NCBI RefSeq assembly: GCF_001936575.1
Contig: NZ_MSMP01000001.1
Coordinates: forward strand, 186,001-250,000
Direction: 5' to 3'
DNA: 64,000 nt
Source of the DNA: Tenacibaculum agarivorans
Lineage (GTDB): Bacteria; Bacteroidota; Bacteroidia; Flavobacteriales; Flavobacteriaceae
A program made the position numbers and the translations under genes. Shown here in pieces: positions 26,249 to 34,433 of the stretch. The first letter of the stretch is position 1. Each line of letters starts with the position of its first letter. Below the pieces are notes generated by a model. The model did not search any database and was not told where the DNA came from. It was given only the letters and a program-made list of their open reading frames with translations.

Positions 26249-27412
26249 CTATAGCGTTCCTCTTCGTTGTTGTTCTCTTTCTATAGATTCAAATAGCGCT
26301 TTAAAATTTCCTGCTCCAAAACCTCTTGCTCCCATTCTTTGAATAATTTCAAAGAATAATGTTGGTCTATCTTCAACTGGTTTGGTAAAAATTTGTAATA
26401 AATATCCTTCTTCATCTGCATCTACTAAAATTGATAATTCTTGTAACTTAGATATATCTTCTTTCATCATATCTTTATGAGCACCTAAGCGTTCAGGAAT
26501 CATATCGTAATAAGCTTGCGGCGGAGGCGGTAAAAACTCTACCCCATTTGCTTTTAGCTGTGCCACTGTTTTGATAATATCATCTGTAGCTACAGCAATA
26601 TGTTGAACTCCTTCTCCTTCATAAAAATCTAAATATTCTTCAATTTGCGAACGTTTTGCTGCTTTAGCTGGCTCATTAATTGGGAATTTCACTCGACCGT
26701 TTCCATTACTCATCACTTTACTCATTAATGCTGAGTATTCTGTATGGATTTGTTTATCATCAAATGATAAAAAATTTTCAAATCCCATTACATCTTCATA
26801 CCATTTCACCCATGTATTCATTTGCCCCCAACCTACATTTCCGACCATATGATCAATGTATTTTAAACCTGCTGAAGGTGGGTTATAATCAGACTTCCAT
26901 TCCATAAATCCTGGCATAAACATACCCTTGTAATTCTTACGTTCTACAAACATATGTACAGTTTCTCCATACGTATAAATACCAGAACGTACTACTTCTC
27001 CTTGTTCATCTTTAGTTACCGTAGGTTCCATATAGGATTTAGCTCCTCTTTTTGTAGTTTCTTCCCAAGCTGAACGTGCATCTTCTACCCAAAGTGCTAC
27101 TACCTTAACACCATCTCCATGCTTTACAATATGATCATTAATTGGCGATTTACTGTTTAATGGAGTCGTTAATACTAAACGTATTTTATCTTGTACTAAC
27201 ACATAACTTACCTCATCTTTTGATCCTGTTTCTAAACCTTTATATGCTAAAGACTGGAAACCAAATGCTGTTTTATAAAAATGAGCTGCTTGTTTTGCAT
27301 TTCCTACGTAAAATTCAACGTAATCTGTACCTAAAAGTGGAAGGAAATCTTGTGCTCCTTCAAATATTTTTTCTAAACCGTAGTTTACTGATTTTTTTTC
27401 TTTGTTACTCAT
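26249..27412 (-). CDS. hppD: 4-hydroxyphenylpyruvate dioxygenase
   Basis: Fe(II) enzyme converting 4-hydroxyphenylpyruvate to homogentisate in tyrosine breakdown. Start at ATG 27410-27412 (MSNKEKKSVNYG) gives 387 residues, the usual length; an upstream in-frame codon at 27460 adds an implausible tail. Two vicinal-oxygen-chelate domains; iron ligands H188 (IDHMVGN), H271 (QHIAVA) and E355 (FFEIIQRMG) are visible, with the C-terminal GFGAGNFKALFESIE helix that gates the active site. In the cluster hmgA - four-helix gene - hppD; a terminator follows. No fahA or maiA is in view. Confidence 0.96.
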   Translation of the reverse strand: MSNKEKKSVNYGLEKIFEGAQDFLPLLGTDYVEFYVGNAKQAAHFYKTAFGFQSLAYKGLETGSKDEVSYVLVQDKIRLVLTTPLNSKSPINDHIVKHGDGVKVVALWVEDARSAWEETTKRGAKSYMEPTVTKDEQGEVVRSGIYTYGETVHMFVERKNYKGMFMPGFMEWKSDYNPPSAGLKYIDHMVGNVGWGQMNTWVKWYEDVMGFENFLSFDDKQIHTEYSALMSKVMSNGNGRVKFPINEPAKAAKRSQIEEYLDFYEGEGVQHIAVATDDIIKTVAQLKANGVEFLPPPPQAYYDMIPERLGAHKDMMKEDISKLQELSILVDADEEGYLLQIFTKPVEDRPTLFFEIIQRMGARGFGAGNFKALFESIEREQQRRGTL

Positions 27413-27462
27413 CTTAACTCTGAATTTGAATAGAGAAGTTAGAATAGAGAGAAGAGACATAT

Positions 27463-27822
27463 TTATAGTTTATTCTGAAAACTCATTGTCATTTTCTGAA
27501 ACTCTGCTATTTTATCTTCTATTTTTTTAATTTGTGTGTTTGTTATATAATTCCTTTTAAAAGCAATTATTAATTGTGTTTCTAACTCAAATGATGAGCC
27601 CAACGAAACATCTATAAAATGAGAAAAAGACTTATCCGTTCTAGATGATCCTTCAGCTATATTACTAGGAATCGAAACTGAACATCTATTAATTTGAGAT
27701 ACTAAACCAAATTTTTCTTCTTTAGGAAACAAATCTGTAATCTTATATACATCATCTACGATTTCAATACCCAAACTCCAAATTTTAAGGTTTTTATAAT
27801 TATGTCTTTTTCTATTTTTCAT
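27463..27822 (-). CDS. Four-helix-bundle protein (S23/TIGR02436 type)
   Basis: 119 residues forming an all-alpha four-helix bundle. Typical family marks are present: YKNLKIWSLGIEIVDDVYKIT, FPKEEKFGLVSQINRCSVSIPSNIAEGSSR, and the FELETQLIIA helix. The family was first seen in 23S rRNA intervening sequences of Leptospira and is widespread in Bacteroidota; biochemical role unknown. Here it lies between hmgA and hppD (50-bp gaps) on the same strand, splitting the catabolic pair. No 23S rRNA gene or reverse transcriptase is near. Confidence 0.9.
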   Translation of the reverse strand: MKNRKRHNYKNLKIWSLGIEIVDDVYKITDLFPKEEKFGLVSQINRCSVSIPSNIAEGSSRTDKSFSHFIDVSLGSSFELETQLIIAFKRNYITNTQIKKIEDKIAEFQKMTMSFQNKL

Positions 27823-27872
27823 TTAATTTATCTTTTTTCTTGATTCTCTTTTCTAGCAGTCTAAGTTTAACT

Positions 27873-29030
27873 TTATTCAAGCCAAGACTGATAATACGTA
27901 TCATCAGCTATCTTCATTGCTTCTTCTGTTACCATTAATGGCTTAAAGGTATCTACCATTACAGCTAATTCTTCAGTCTCTGTTTTTCCTATACTTCTTT
28001 CTGTTGCTCCAGGGTGTGGACCATGAGGAATACCAGCAGGGTGTAATGAAATATGTCCTGCATCAATATCATTTCTACTCATAAAATCACCATCTACGTA
28101 ATATAAAACTTCATCAGAATCAATATTACTATGATTGTAAGGAGCTGGAATTGCTTGCGGATGATAATCGTATAATCTTGGTACAAAACTACAGATTACA
28201 AAAGCGTCTGTTTCAAAAGTTTGATGTACTGGCGGCGGCTGATGTACTCTTCCCGTTATTGGTTCGAAGTCGTGAATAGAAAATGCATATGGATAATTGA
28301 ATCCATCATAACCAACAACATCAAAAGGATGTGTAGCGTACACCATTTCTATGATCTCGTCCTGTTTTTTAATTTTTATTAAAAAGTCTCCCTTTTGATT
28401 ATGAGTTTCTAACTCTTGTGGTTGACGAATATCTCTCTCGCAAAAAGGAGCATGCTCTAATAATTGCCCGAACCAATTACGGTATCTTTTTGGAGTATAT
28501 ACAGGTCGATAGGATTCTACAATAAACAAACGATTGTCTTCCGTATCGAAATCTAATTTGTAAATCATACCACGTGGAATTACCAAGTAATCTCCATATT
28601 TGAAATCTAAATTCCCCATATGTGTTCTTAGTTTACCTGTTCCTCTATGCACAAAAATCACTTCATCTGCGTCTGTATTCTTATAAAAATAATTTTCAGT
28701 AGAGGATTTTGGTGCTGATAAAATAATATTACAATCAGAATTTGTTAGTACAATTTTTCTACTCTCTAGATAATCTTGTACTTGAGGAACTTGAAATCCT
28801 CTAAAACGATATGACTGAATATTATTTTTCTTTGCGATTTTCGGCGCAACTGAGTATTGTTCTTTTATTTCTTTTACCTGAGTTGGTCTATGTTCATGGT
28901 ATAAGTTTGATGACATTCCATCAAATCCGATAGTACCAAATAACTGTTCATAATATAAACTTCCGTCTTCTTTACGGAATTGTGTATGACGTTTTGGTGG
29001 TATTTTTCCTAATTTGTGATAAAAAGGCAT
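27873..29030 (-). CDS. hmgA: Homogentisate 1,2-dioxygenase
   Basis: Fe(II) ring-cleaving dioxygenase converting homogentisate to maleylacetoacetate. The start at ATG 29028-29030 (MPFYHKLGKIPPKRHTQF) gives 385 residues and matches the usual N-terminus; the longer in-frame form from 29090 is rejected. Cupin-type core with the iron-binding His/Glu cluster in GRVHQPPPVHQTFETDAF, SRNDIDAGHISLHPAGIPHGPHPG. The nearest TAnnTTTG element (29211-29218) would leave a leader of about 180 nt. Followed by the four-helix gene and hppD on the same strand. Confidence 0.96.
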   Translation of the reverse strand: MPFYHKLGKIPPKRHTQFRKEDGSLYYEQLFGTIGFDGMSSNLYHEHRPTQVKEIKEQYSVAPKIAKKNNIQSYRFRGFQVPQVQDYLESRKIVLTNSDCNIILSAPKSSTENYFYKNTDADEVIFVHRGTGKLRTHMGNLDFKYGDYLVIPRGMIYKLDFDTEDNRLFIVESYRPVYTPKRYRNWFGQLLEHAPFCERDIRQPQELETHNQKGDFLIKIKKQDEIIEMVYATHPFDVVGYDGFNYPYAFSIHDFEPITGRVHQPPPVHQTFETDAFVICSFVPRLYDYHPQAIPAPYNHSNIDSDEVLYYVDGDFMSRNDIDAGHISLHPAGIPHGPHPGATERSIGKTETEELAVMVDTFKPLMVTEEAMKIADDTYYQSWLE

Positions 29031-29210
29031 TTTGTAATGTATTAATTCGTTAATATAGCTATGCAAGGATGGATAATGTAGTACATCCATTACATTTTTT
29101 AATTGACTAATAGCTACATTGAAAACTATTCAGGATTTCGCTTAATCAAAAATTTTAAGTGTGATAATAAGCCTAACCAATACATTTTAAGCGATTTAGT
29201 TGTTGCAGTA

Positions 29211-29218
29211 CAAATATA
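29211..29218 (-). promoter_or_regulatory. Possible distant -7 element for hmgA
   Basis: TATATTTG on the minus strand, about 180 nt before the hmgA ATG. The long leader it implies is not otherwise supported, so this may be coincidental. Confidence 0.25.
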
Positions 29219-29270
29219 AGAAAAGTAGAAAAGATTTTGGCTTTTATTCTAAATCTCTAGTATTATTTCA

Positions 29271-29307
29271 TAAAAAAACCGAAGCAATTTAGCTTCGGTT
29301 TTTTTAT
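29271..29307 (-). terminator. Terminator after ferritin
   Basis: AAAAAAACCGAAGC / GCTTCGGTTTTTTT stem with an AATTTA loop; symmetric A and T runs. It lies 13 bp after the ferritin stop. Confidence 0.88.
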
Positions 29308-29319
29308 AAGGTAAGAAAA

Positions 29320-29826
29320 TTATTCTTTTGGTAATCTTTCGTCTATCATTTTTAACGGCATTCCTTCCATTAAATCGAAAACATCAATGATACTTCTCAT
29401 TGTATCTTCTTCTTCAGATTGTTCTGAAATGAACCATTGTAAAAACACTTCCGTTACAAAATCATCTTCTTTTCTAGCTGTTTTGAAGATTTTAAAGATT
29501 GACTCAGTTACATTAATTTCTTGCTCTAATGACATTTCATAAATCGCTCTTAAACTCTCGAAATCATTATTTACATTTTCTACACTTGGAGAGATTGCTG
29601 CTCCTCCATTATCATTGATAAACGTAAATATTTTCATTGCATGCTCTCTTTCTTCTTCTGCTTGCTTATAGAAAAACGATTTACTATTTAATAGCTCTCT
29701 TTGATCACACCATGAAGCCATAGCTAAATAAGACGCAGAGGCTTTCATTTCTAATGCTATTTGACTATTTAATAAATCCATAACAACAGGATTTATTGTC
29801 ATTTGTTTTCTTATTGCTGTTTTCAT
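29320..29826 (-). CDS. ftnA: Ferritin (non-haem iron storage)
   Basis: 168-residue ferritin subunit forming a 24-mer cage that oxidises and stores iron in the cytoplasm. Ferroxidase-site motifs are visible: EMKASASYLAMASWC (Glu), YKQAEEEREHAMKIF (EExxH), and the late EVFLQWFISEQSEEEDTMR with Glu residues. Has a promoter element TATTTTTG 22 nt upstream and its own terminator. It is next to the Fe-S and ferredoxin genes, consistent with iron handling. Confidence 0.95.
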   Translation of the reverse strand: MKTAIRKQMTINPVVMDLLNSQIALEMKASASYLAMASWCDQRELLNSKSFFYKQAEEEREHAMKIFTFINDNGGAAISPSVENVNNDFESLRAIYEMSLEQEINVTESIFKIFKTARKEDDFVTEVFLQWFISEQSEEEDTMRSIIDVFDLMEGMPLKMIDERLPKE

Positions 29827-29848
29827 GATATTCTAATTTTGTGTTTTA

Positions 29849-29856
29849 CAAAAATA
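29849..29856 (-). promoter_or_regulatory. -7 element for ferritin
   Basis: TATTTTTG on the minus strand, 22 nt before the ATG at 29826. Confidence 0.5.
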
Positions 29857-29921
29857 CGACAATACATAACCGTAAAAAACTGGCTATCAAAATTTAAAGG
29901 AAGTCTAAATAAGGATATTAT

Positions 29922-30224
29922 TTAGACTGAAACTGATTTAAAACTATAAAAAAATGAATCTATAGTATTTCTTAAGTTTAAGATTTGAGGAATATCTAAG
30001 TAAATTAAATGCTGTTTGTCAGCTACAAAAAGCAATACAAAATTCTCTGAATCAATAACATCATATAAAGTTTCTGGCTTTGTAAGGCTGTAAACATTTT
30101 TTCTCAATTGTAATAATTGAGGGAATGATAACAAGATTCTTTTATTGATTGTTTTTAACTCGTACTTACAAAATGTGATCTCTTTAAGATCTATTTCGTA
30201 TTCAACTCTTACATCTACATTCAT
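29922..30224 (-). CDS. Small hypothetical protein upstream of ferritin
   Basis: 100 residues, no membrane segment, mixed alpha/beta; no family recognised. Two related blocks (LLSFPQLLQLRKNV and LIYLDIPQILNLRNTI) look like an internal duplication of a Pro-Q-x-L-x-L-R helix. Its promoter element TACATTTG ends 4 nt before the ATG, predicting a leaderless mRNA; that spacing supports the gene being real. Next genes: ferredoxin upstream, ferritin downstream on the same strand. Confidence 0.6.
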   Translation of the reverse strand: MNVDVRVEYEIDLKEITFCKYELKTINKRILLSFPQLLQLRKNVYSLTKPETLYDVIDSENFVLLFVADKQHLIYLDIPQILNLRNTIDSFFYSFKSVSV

Positions 30225-30228
30225 ATTG

Positions 30229-30236
30229 CAAATGTA
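30229..30236 (-). promoter_or_regulatory. -7 element abutting the hypothetical gene start (leaderless)
   Basis: TACATTTG on the minus strand ends 4 nt before the ATG at 30224. Confidence 0.55.
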
Positions 30237-30260
30237 AGACTTATTTAGAATAAATTAAAA

Positions 30261-30596
30261 TTAACTTTCAGGAGCTATCTCAACTTCTAATCCATCTAAT
30301 TCTGGAGTCATATGAATTTGACAACCTAAACGACTGTTATCTTCTACATAAAAAGCCTCTGCTAACATAGCATCTTCATCATCAGTCATTTCTGGGAGAT
30401 CATGATCTGATTTCACATAGCATTGACACGAAGCACACATAGTCATTCCCCCACAAATACCAATGGTTCCTTCTGGAGCTAATTCGTAAGAGCGAATTAC
30501 TTCCATTAAATTCATATTCATATCTGTAGGCGCTTGAATATCGTGAGTTACTCCTTCACGATCTGTGATCTTTAAAGTAATATCTTGACTTTCCAT
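30261..30596 (-). CDS. Adrenodoxin-type 2Fe-2S ferredoxin
   Basis: 111 residues, soluble electron carrier. The four cluster cysteines are seen as GICGGMTMCASCQC (C-x5-C-x2-C) and RLGCQIHM. Start set at ATG 30594-30596 (MESQDITLK), removing a 7-residue in-frame extension; this start is 1 bp after the stop of the small membrane protein gene, so coupled. Last gene of the run Mrp/ApbC - NifU - membrane protein - ferredoxin, consistent with a role in Fe-S cluster assembly, as for Isc-type ferredoxins. Confidence 0.92.
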   Translation of the reverse strand: MESQDITLKITDREGVTHDIQAPTDMNMNLMEVIRSYELAPEGTIGICGGMTMCASCQCYVKSDHDLPEMTDDEDAMLAEAFYVEDNSRLGCQIHMTPELDGLEVEIAPES

Positions 30597-30597
30597 A

Positions 30598-30948
30598 TCA
30601 TAAAAAATAATCGACACCTAGCAATTTATATAATGGAGTGAATATTGCACATAAAATAAGCACATAAATTAAAAGTTTATTCCAAATCGAAACTGTTTTT
30701 TCTTCTACTAGACTATTTAGCCTTAAAGTTTTTGGCTGTAACAAAACATCTTTTGTCTCATAAAAAATTGGAGAATTTAACTGTTTTCCTTTTTCTAAAT
30801 TCGTACTAGATACTACATTCATCAATCTTTTGTAATAAGAAAGTAAAAGATAGATAATGATAACTGAAAACACACTAAATAAACCTAAATCTGACCAAGT
30901 AAGACTAGAATCTTCGTAACCGAAACAATTAATTACAAGGTATAACAT
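30598..30948 (-). CDS. Small two-helix membrane protein in the Fe-S gene run
   Basis: 116 residues with two hydrophobic helices (about 18-40 and 89-110) joined by a polar ~50-residue cytoplasmic or periplasmic loop. No motif recognised. It starts 8 bp after nifU and ends 1 bp before the ferredoxin start, so it is locked into the Fe-S operon. Function unknown; involvement in Fe-S assembly or electron transfer is only a positional inference. Confidence 0.7.
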   Translation of the reverse strand: MLYLVINCFGYEDSSLTWSDLGLFSVFSVIIIYLLLSYYKRLMNVVSSTNLEKGKQLNSPIFYETKDVLLQPKTLRLNSLVEEKTVSIWNKLLIYVLILCAIFTPLYKLLGVDYFL

Positions 30949-30956
30949 AATGTTTA

Positions 30957-31193
30957 TTATGCTACATTAATTACTTCTTCAATTTCCGGAGCATGTCTTT
31001 TTATGGTAGCTTCTACTCCATTTTTAAGCGTCATTTGGTTTACTGAACAACCACTACAAGCTCCTTCCAATTGTACTTTTACTATATTATCTTCTACAGA
31101 TAAGAGTTTAATGTTTCCTCCATCACTTATTAAGAAAGGTCTAATTTCTTCTAACGCTTTTTCTACTTTGTCTTGTATTTCTTGTACTGACAT
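30957..31193 (-). CDS. NifU-type Fe-S scaffold/carrier protein
   Basis: 78-residue NifU C-terminal domain protein with the cluster-binding CxxC motif (GACSGCSVN) that holds and transfers [4Fe-4S] clusters. Start taken at ATG 31191-31193 (MSVQEIQ); an in-frame TTG 9 bp upstream is less likely. Follows mrp/apbC by 66 bp and precedes the small membrane protein. Confidence 0.92.
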   Translation of the reverse strand: MSVQEIQDKVEKALEEIRPFLISDGGNIKLLSVEDNIVKVQLEGACSGCSVNQMTLKNGVEATIKRHAPEIEEVINVA

Positions 31194-31259
31194 AAAATTC
31201 AATTTTGATTACTGAATTACGATTTACGAATTTTTAAATTTATAAACTGAATTCTAAAT

Positions 31260-32390
31260 TTATTTTGTGCTACATCCGCTCATTGTTGTAATACGTACAA
31301 CTTCTGTAGGCGGCAAGTTAGCATTTCTTTTTAATAATTGTGATACTACTTCTTGTGTTATTTCTTTAAACGATGTTTCAAGAGTTGTTCCGTTTTGTAA
31401 CGCAACAGGATGACCAACATCTCCTGCTTCTCTTATACTCTGCACTATTGGAATTTCTCCCAAAAATGCTGTTTCTAGATCTTCTGATAAGTTCTTAGCT
31501 CCATTCTTACCAAAAATATAATATTTATTATCTGGTAATTCTTCTGGAGTGAAATATGCCATGTTTTCAATAATACCTAATACAGGTACGTTGATTGATT
31601 CTTGCTGGAACATCGCTACCCCTTTTTTAGCATCAGCTAAAGCGATATTTTGTGGTGTACTTACTACTACAGCTCCTGTAATTGGTAATGCTTGAACAAT
31701 TGAAAGATGAACATCTCCTGTACCTGGAGGCAAATCAATTAGTAAGAAATCAAGCTCTCCCCAATCAGCATCAAAAATTAATTGATTTAATGCTTTTGAA
31801 GCCATTGGTCCTCTCCAAATCACTGCCTGATCTGGATTTGTAAAGAAACCTAGAGATAATAACTTAACACCGTAATTTTCTACAGGTTTCATTTTAGACC
31901 TACCTTCTACTTTAACTGATAATGGTCTTTCTCGTTCAACATCAAACATAATATGTTGTGATGGACCATAAACGTCAGCATCTAAAACTCCAACATTGAA
32001 TCCCATTTTAGCTAATGAAATAGCAACATTTGCTGTAACTGTAGATTTACCTACACCACCTTTACCAGAGGCAATTGCTATAATATTCTTGATATTAGGA
32101 ATTTCTTTACCTCTGATTTGATTTACGGTTTCTTTTGGTTTTACCTCAGCTTTTACATTCACTTTTACATCAATCTTCTGATCTACATGTTGATGTATAG
32201 CTTTCATGATTTCAACTTCAACTTTCTTCTTCGCTTGTAATGATGGATTTCCAATAACAACATCTACTATAACTTCATTACCAAAAGTAACTACATTTTT
32301 AACGTTTTCATTTTCCACTAAACTTTTACCTTCTCCAGGTGCAGTAATGGTTTCTAACGCTTTATATATTTCCTGCTTTGTAAAGCTCAT
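31260..32390 (-). CDS. Mrp/ApbC-type Fe-S carrier ATPase
   Basis: 376-residue P-loop ATPase that carries and delivers Fe-S clusters. N-terminal MIP18/DUF59-like domain (about 1-90), then the deviant Walker A GKGGVGKST (about 110-118), DADVYGPSQH switch, DLPPGTGDVHLS, and a C-terminal CxxC-like SGCSTK. First gene of the Fe-S run; promoter element TATCTTTG 24 nt upstream. In Flavobacteriia this gene order with nifU and ferredoxin is common. Confidence 0.95.
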   Translation of the reverse strand: MSFTKQEIYKALETITAPGEGKSLVENENVKNVVTFGNEVIVDVVIGNPSLQAKKKVEVEIMKAIHQHVDQKIDVKVNVKAEVKPKETVNQIRGKEIPNIKNIIAIASGKGGVGKSTVTANVAISLAKMGFNVGVLDADVYGPSQHIMFDVERERPLSVKVEGRSKMKPVENYGVKLLSLGFFTNPDQAVIWRGPMASKALNQLIFDADWGELDFLLIDLPPGTGDVHLSIVQALPITGAVVVSTPQNIALADAKKGVAMFQQESINVPVLGIIENMAYFTPEELPDNKYYIFGKNGAKNLSEDLETAFLGEIPIVQSIREAGDVGHPVALQNGTTLETSFKEITQEVVSQLLKRNANLPPTEVVRITTMSGCSTK

Positions 32391-32414
32391 TTCCTTTATA
32401 TTAATTCTAAATTA

Positions 32415-32422
32415 CAAAGATA
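32415..32422 (-). promoter_or_regulatory. -7 element for the Mrp/ApbC Fe-S run
   Basis: TATCTTTG on the minus strand, 24 nt before the ATG at 32390. Confidence 0.5.
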
Positions 32423-32492
32423 ATGCTTAGAGTTAACATACTAAAGTCTGCGAATTGCGATTGTTTATGGCTTGATAAACTTTAATGATTAT

Positions 32493-32822
32493 TTAAGATA
32501 ATTCTTTCATCGGATCCCAAAAAATCGTTTCAAAATCTTGGATTTGATTTTCTATTACTACAATACCTTCGCTTTCTAACAATTGTTGCATTAAATTTGT
32601 GCCTTCAAAATGATGTTTACCAGTTAATATCCCTTTCCTGTTAACTACTCTATGTGCTGGCACCTCTTTTCCTGAAGAATTATTCATTGCCCAACCAACC
32701 ATTCTTGCGGAACGTGCCGCTCCTAAATATTTAGCAATTGCACCATAACTAGTTACTCTTCCAAAAGGAATTAAACGTGCAACCTCATATACTTTATCGA
32801 AAAAGTTTTTAGAATCTTCCAT
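32493..32822 (-). CDS. Alkyltransferase-like protein (Ala in place of catalytic Cys)
   Basis: 109-residue small member of the O6-alkylguanine-DNA alkyltransferase family. The DNA-binding helix-turn-helix RVTSYGAIAKYLGAARSARMVGWAMN is intact, but the active-site PCHR reads VPAHRVV, so the acceptor Cys is replaced by Ala. Atl1-type proteins with such a change flag O6-alkylguanine for nucleotide excision repair instead of removing the alkyl group. Followed by nothing related; the LysE gene lies 3 bp upstream on the same strand. Confidence 0.9.
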   Translation of the reverse strand: MEDSKNFFDKVYEVARLIPFGRVTSYGAIAKYLGAARSARMVGWAMNNSSGKEVPAHRVVNRKGILTGKHHFEGTNLMQQLLESEGIVVIENQIQDFETIFWDPMKELS

Positions 32823-32825
32823 TTT

Positions 32826-33437
32826 TTAAAAATACAATTTAATTATAGTTAGCACCGCTAAAAATCCAGTAATAGCACTCATTAAAGGATTAAAAAACAC
32901 CATGACTTTTGAAACTCTATTTTCCATCTTTTTAATTAATAAAATATAACTAGATAGCACAGCTATTACCCCTAATGAAGTTCCAAAAGCAAAAACTAAC
33001 AGATAGCTGTATGCATCTAAAATCAGACCTTTATTAGCAAGAAAAGAATACATTAATGCAAAAAAAGGAATGGCAAACATATTAATAAATGACAATTTTA
33101 TTCCATATGAGAAACAGTTCTCTTGACTACAAACTTGTTGTATTTTCTTTTTTGAAGAAAATTCTTTATTCAAATAGAAAAAGGAAAGATATATAAATAC
33201 TAGTATTGCTATATTTTTGATCCAAAATAGTATGTCTGGATTTTTATGAATAAGTGAAATAACCACTATACTAGAAAGAAATTGAAAAAAAACTACAATT
33301 GCAGCCCCAAAAATAAAACGACGGGCTGCCTTTTTATTTTCATCGATAAAAATCTTTCCAACTGTTAGATTTAACATACTTGGCGGCGTAAATCCAAGAT
33401 ATGATGTTATAAAACCTAGGATAAAATGAGTGAGCAT
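32826..33437 (-). CDS. LysE-family exporter
   Basis: 203-residue inner-membrane protein with six predicted helices, the LysE translocator plan. The opening LTHFILGFITSYLGFTPPSMLNLTV carries the family's conserved Pro-rich first helix (normally GPxxL). Substrate unknown; LysE relatives export amino acids or small cations. The gene lies 69 bp after trmB and 3 bp before the alkyltransferase-like gene. Confidence 0.72.
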   Translation of the reverse strand: MLTHFILGFITSYLGFTPPSMLNLTVGKIFIDENKKAARRFIFGAAIVVFFQFLSSIVVISLIHKNPDILFWIKNIAILVFIYLSFFYLNKEFSSKKKIQQVCSQENCFSYGIKLSFINMFAIPFFALMYSFLANKGLILDAYSYLLVFAFGTSLGVIAVLSSYILLIKKMENRVSKVMVFFNPLMSAITGFLAVLTIIKLYF

Positions 33438-33506
33438 TACTAAAACTATTTATTTACAATTTTAGACGCTTACCTCAACCATAACTTTCTTAAATAACTT
33501 ATCGAA

Positions 33507-34178
33507 TTAGTAATTCAACTTAAATTTAATATACGTTATAGGCTTTCCTTGTTCAAGATATTGCTGTTCATAAAATGTTTGTGTGCTGGTTACTTCTTCT
33601 GGAGAATAATAATTTTTATAGACATCATGATTTGAATGCAAAATCTCATGTCCTTCTCCATGCAAAAGACCTAAAGTATAACCATGCATAAACTCACTAT
33701 CTGTTTTTAAGTTGATACATGAATCTTGTTTAAGAATTTTATGATATTTCTTTAAGAAATCGGTATTGGTAAGTCTATGCTTTGTTCTTTTATACTTGAT
33801 TTGTGGATCTGGAAACGTAATCCAAATTTCATTAACTTCATTATCTCCAAAAATGAAATCAATAAGTTCTATTTGTGTTCGAATAAAGGCAACGTTTTGC
33901 ATATCATTTTCAATAGCAGTTTTAGCTCCTCTCCAAAAACGTGCTCCTTTGATGTCTATACCAATGAAGTTTTTATCAGGATTTTTTTCTGCTAGTGCAA
34001 TTGTATACTCTCCTTTACCGCAACCTAACTCTAAAACTATAGGATTTTCATTTTTAAAAAATGAATTCCACTTTCCTTTCAAAGAAAAATTATTAACTAC
34101 TTCTTCTCTTGTAGGTTGAATTACGTTAGCAAAGGTTTCGTTTTCTTTAAAACGCTTTAATTTGTTTTTGCTTCCCAA
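33507..34178 (-). CDS. trmB: tRNA (guanine-46-N7)-methyltransferase
   Basis: Class I SAM methyltransferase making m7G46 in the tRNA variable loop. 223 residues; SAM motif LELGCGKGEYT and the family signature WITFPDPQIKYKRTKHRLTN are present, with TDSEFMHGYTLGLL later. The only suitable in-frame start is TTG at 34176-34178 (GSKNKLKRFKEN follows), the expected family N-terminus. It lies 14 bp after a small membrane protein gene. Confidence 0.96.
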   Translation of the reverse strand: MGSKNKLKRFKENETFANVIQPTREEVVNNFSLKGKWNSFFKNENPIVLELGCGKGEYTIALAEKNPDKNFIGIDIKGARFWRGAKTAIENDMQNVAFIRTQIELIDFIFGDNEVNEIWITFPDPQIKYKRTKHRLTNTDFLKKYHKILKQDSCINLKTDSEFMHGYTLGLLHGEGHEILHSNHDVYKNYYSPEEVTSTQTFYEQQYLEQGKPITYIKFKLNY

Positions 34179-34192
34179 AATGCAGAAATGAA

Positions 34193-34411
34193 TTAGGCTC
34201 TGTCCTCAGTACCTTCTTTTTGGAATTTAAGTGCTTGACCTATCCAATAGGTTAATAATAAAAGAAGTACTACTAAGAAAATCCAGTTGATAGCATTAGA
34301 AGTCCACCATCCTGCTGCGCCTTTAGCTAATGTTAAACGAATCCACTCGAAAGGGATAAATAAAACTTGAAATAAATCGCCAATTAATCTAAAAATATTT
34401 AATGCTAACAT
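34193..34411 (-). CDS. Small membrane protein, DUF6341-like
   Basis: 72 residues with one clear transmembrane helix (about 43-62, INWIFLVVLLLLLTYWIG) after an amphipathic N-terminal part rich in Trp and Leu. Similar small proteins sit next to DUF6427 and upp in Flavobacteriia; the DUF6341 label is from memory of this context, not a search. Function unknown. Promoter TACTTTTG lies back to back with that of the divergent DUF6427 gene. Confidence 0.65.
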   Translation of the reverse strand: MLALNIFRLIGDLFQVLFIPFEWIRLTLAKGAAGWWTSNAINWIFLVVLLLLLTYWIGQALKFQKEGTEDRA

Positions 34412-34425
34412 AACTTGATTATATT

Positions 34426-34433
34426 TACGTTTG
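34426..34433 (+). promoter_or_regulatory. -7 element for the DUF6427 gene
   Basis: TACGTTTG on the plus strand, 20 nt before the ATG at 34454. It abuts the oppositely oriented element at 34434-34441. Confidence 0.5.

Noticed and set aside
27463-27822. Avd protein of a diversity-generating retroelement
   Set aside because: Same fold type, but no reverse transcriptase, template repeat or variable repeat in the window.
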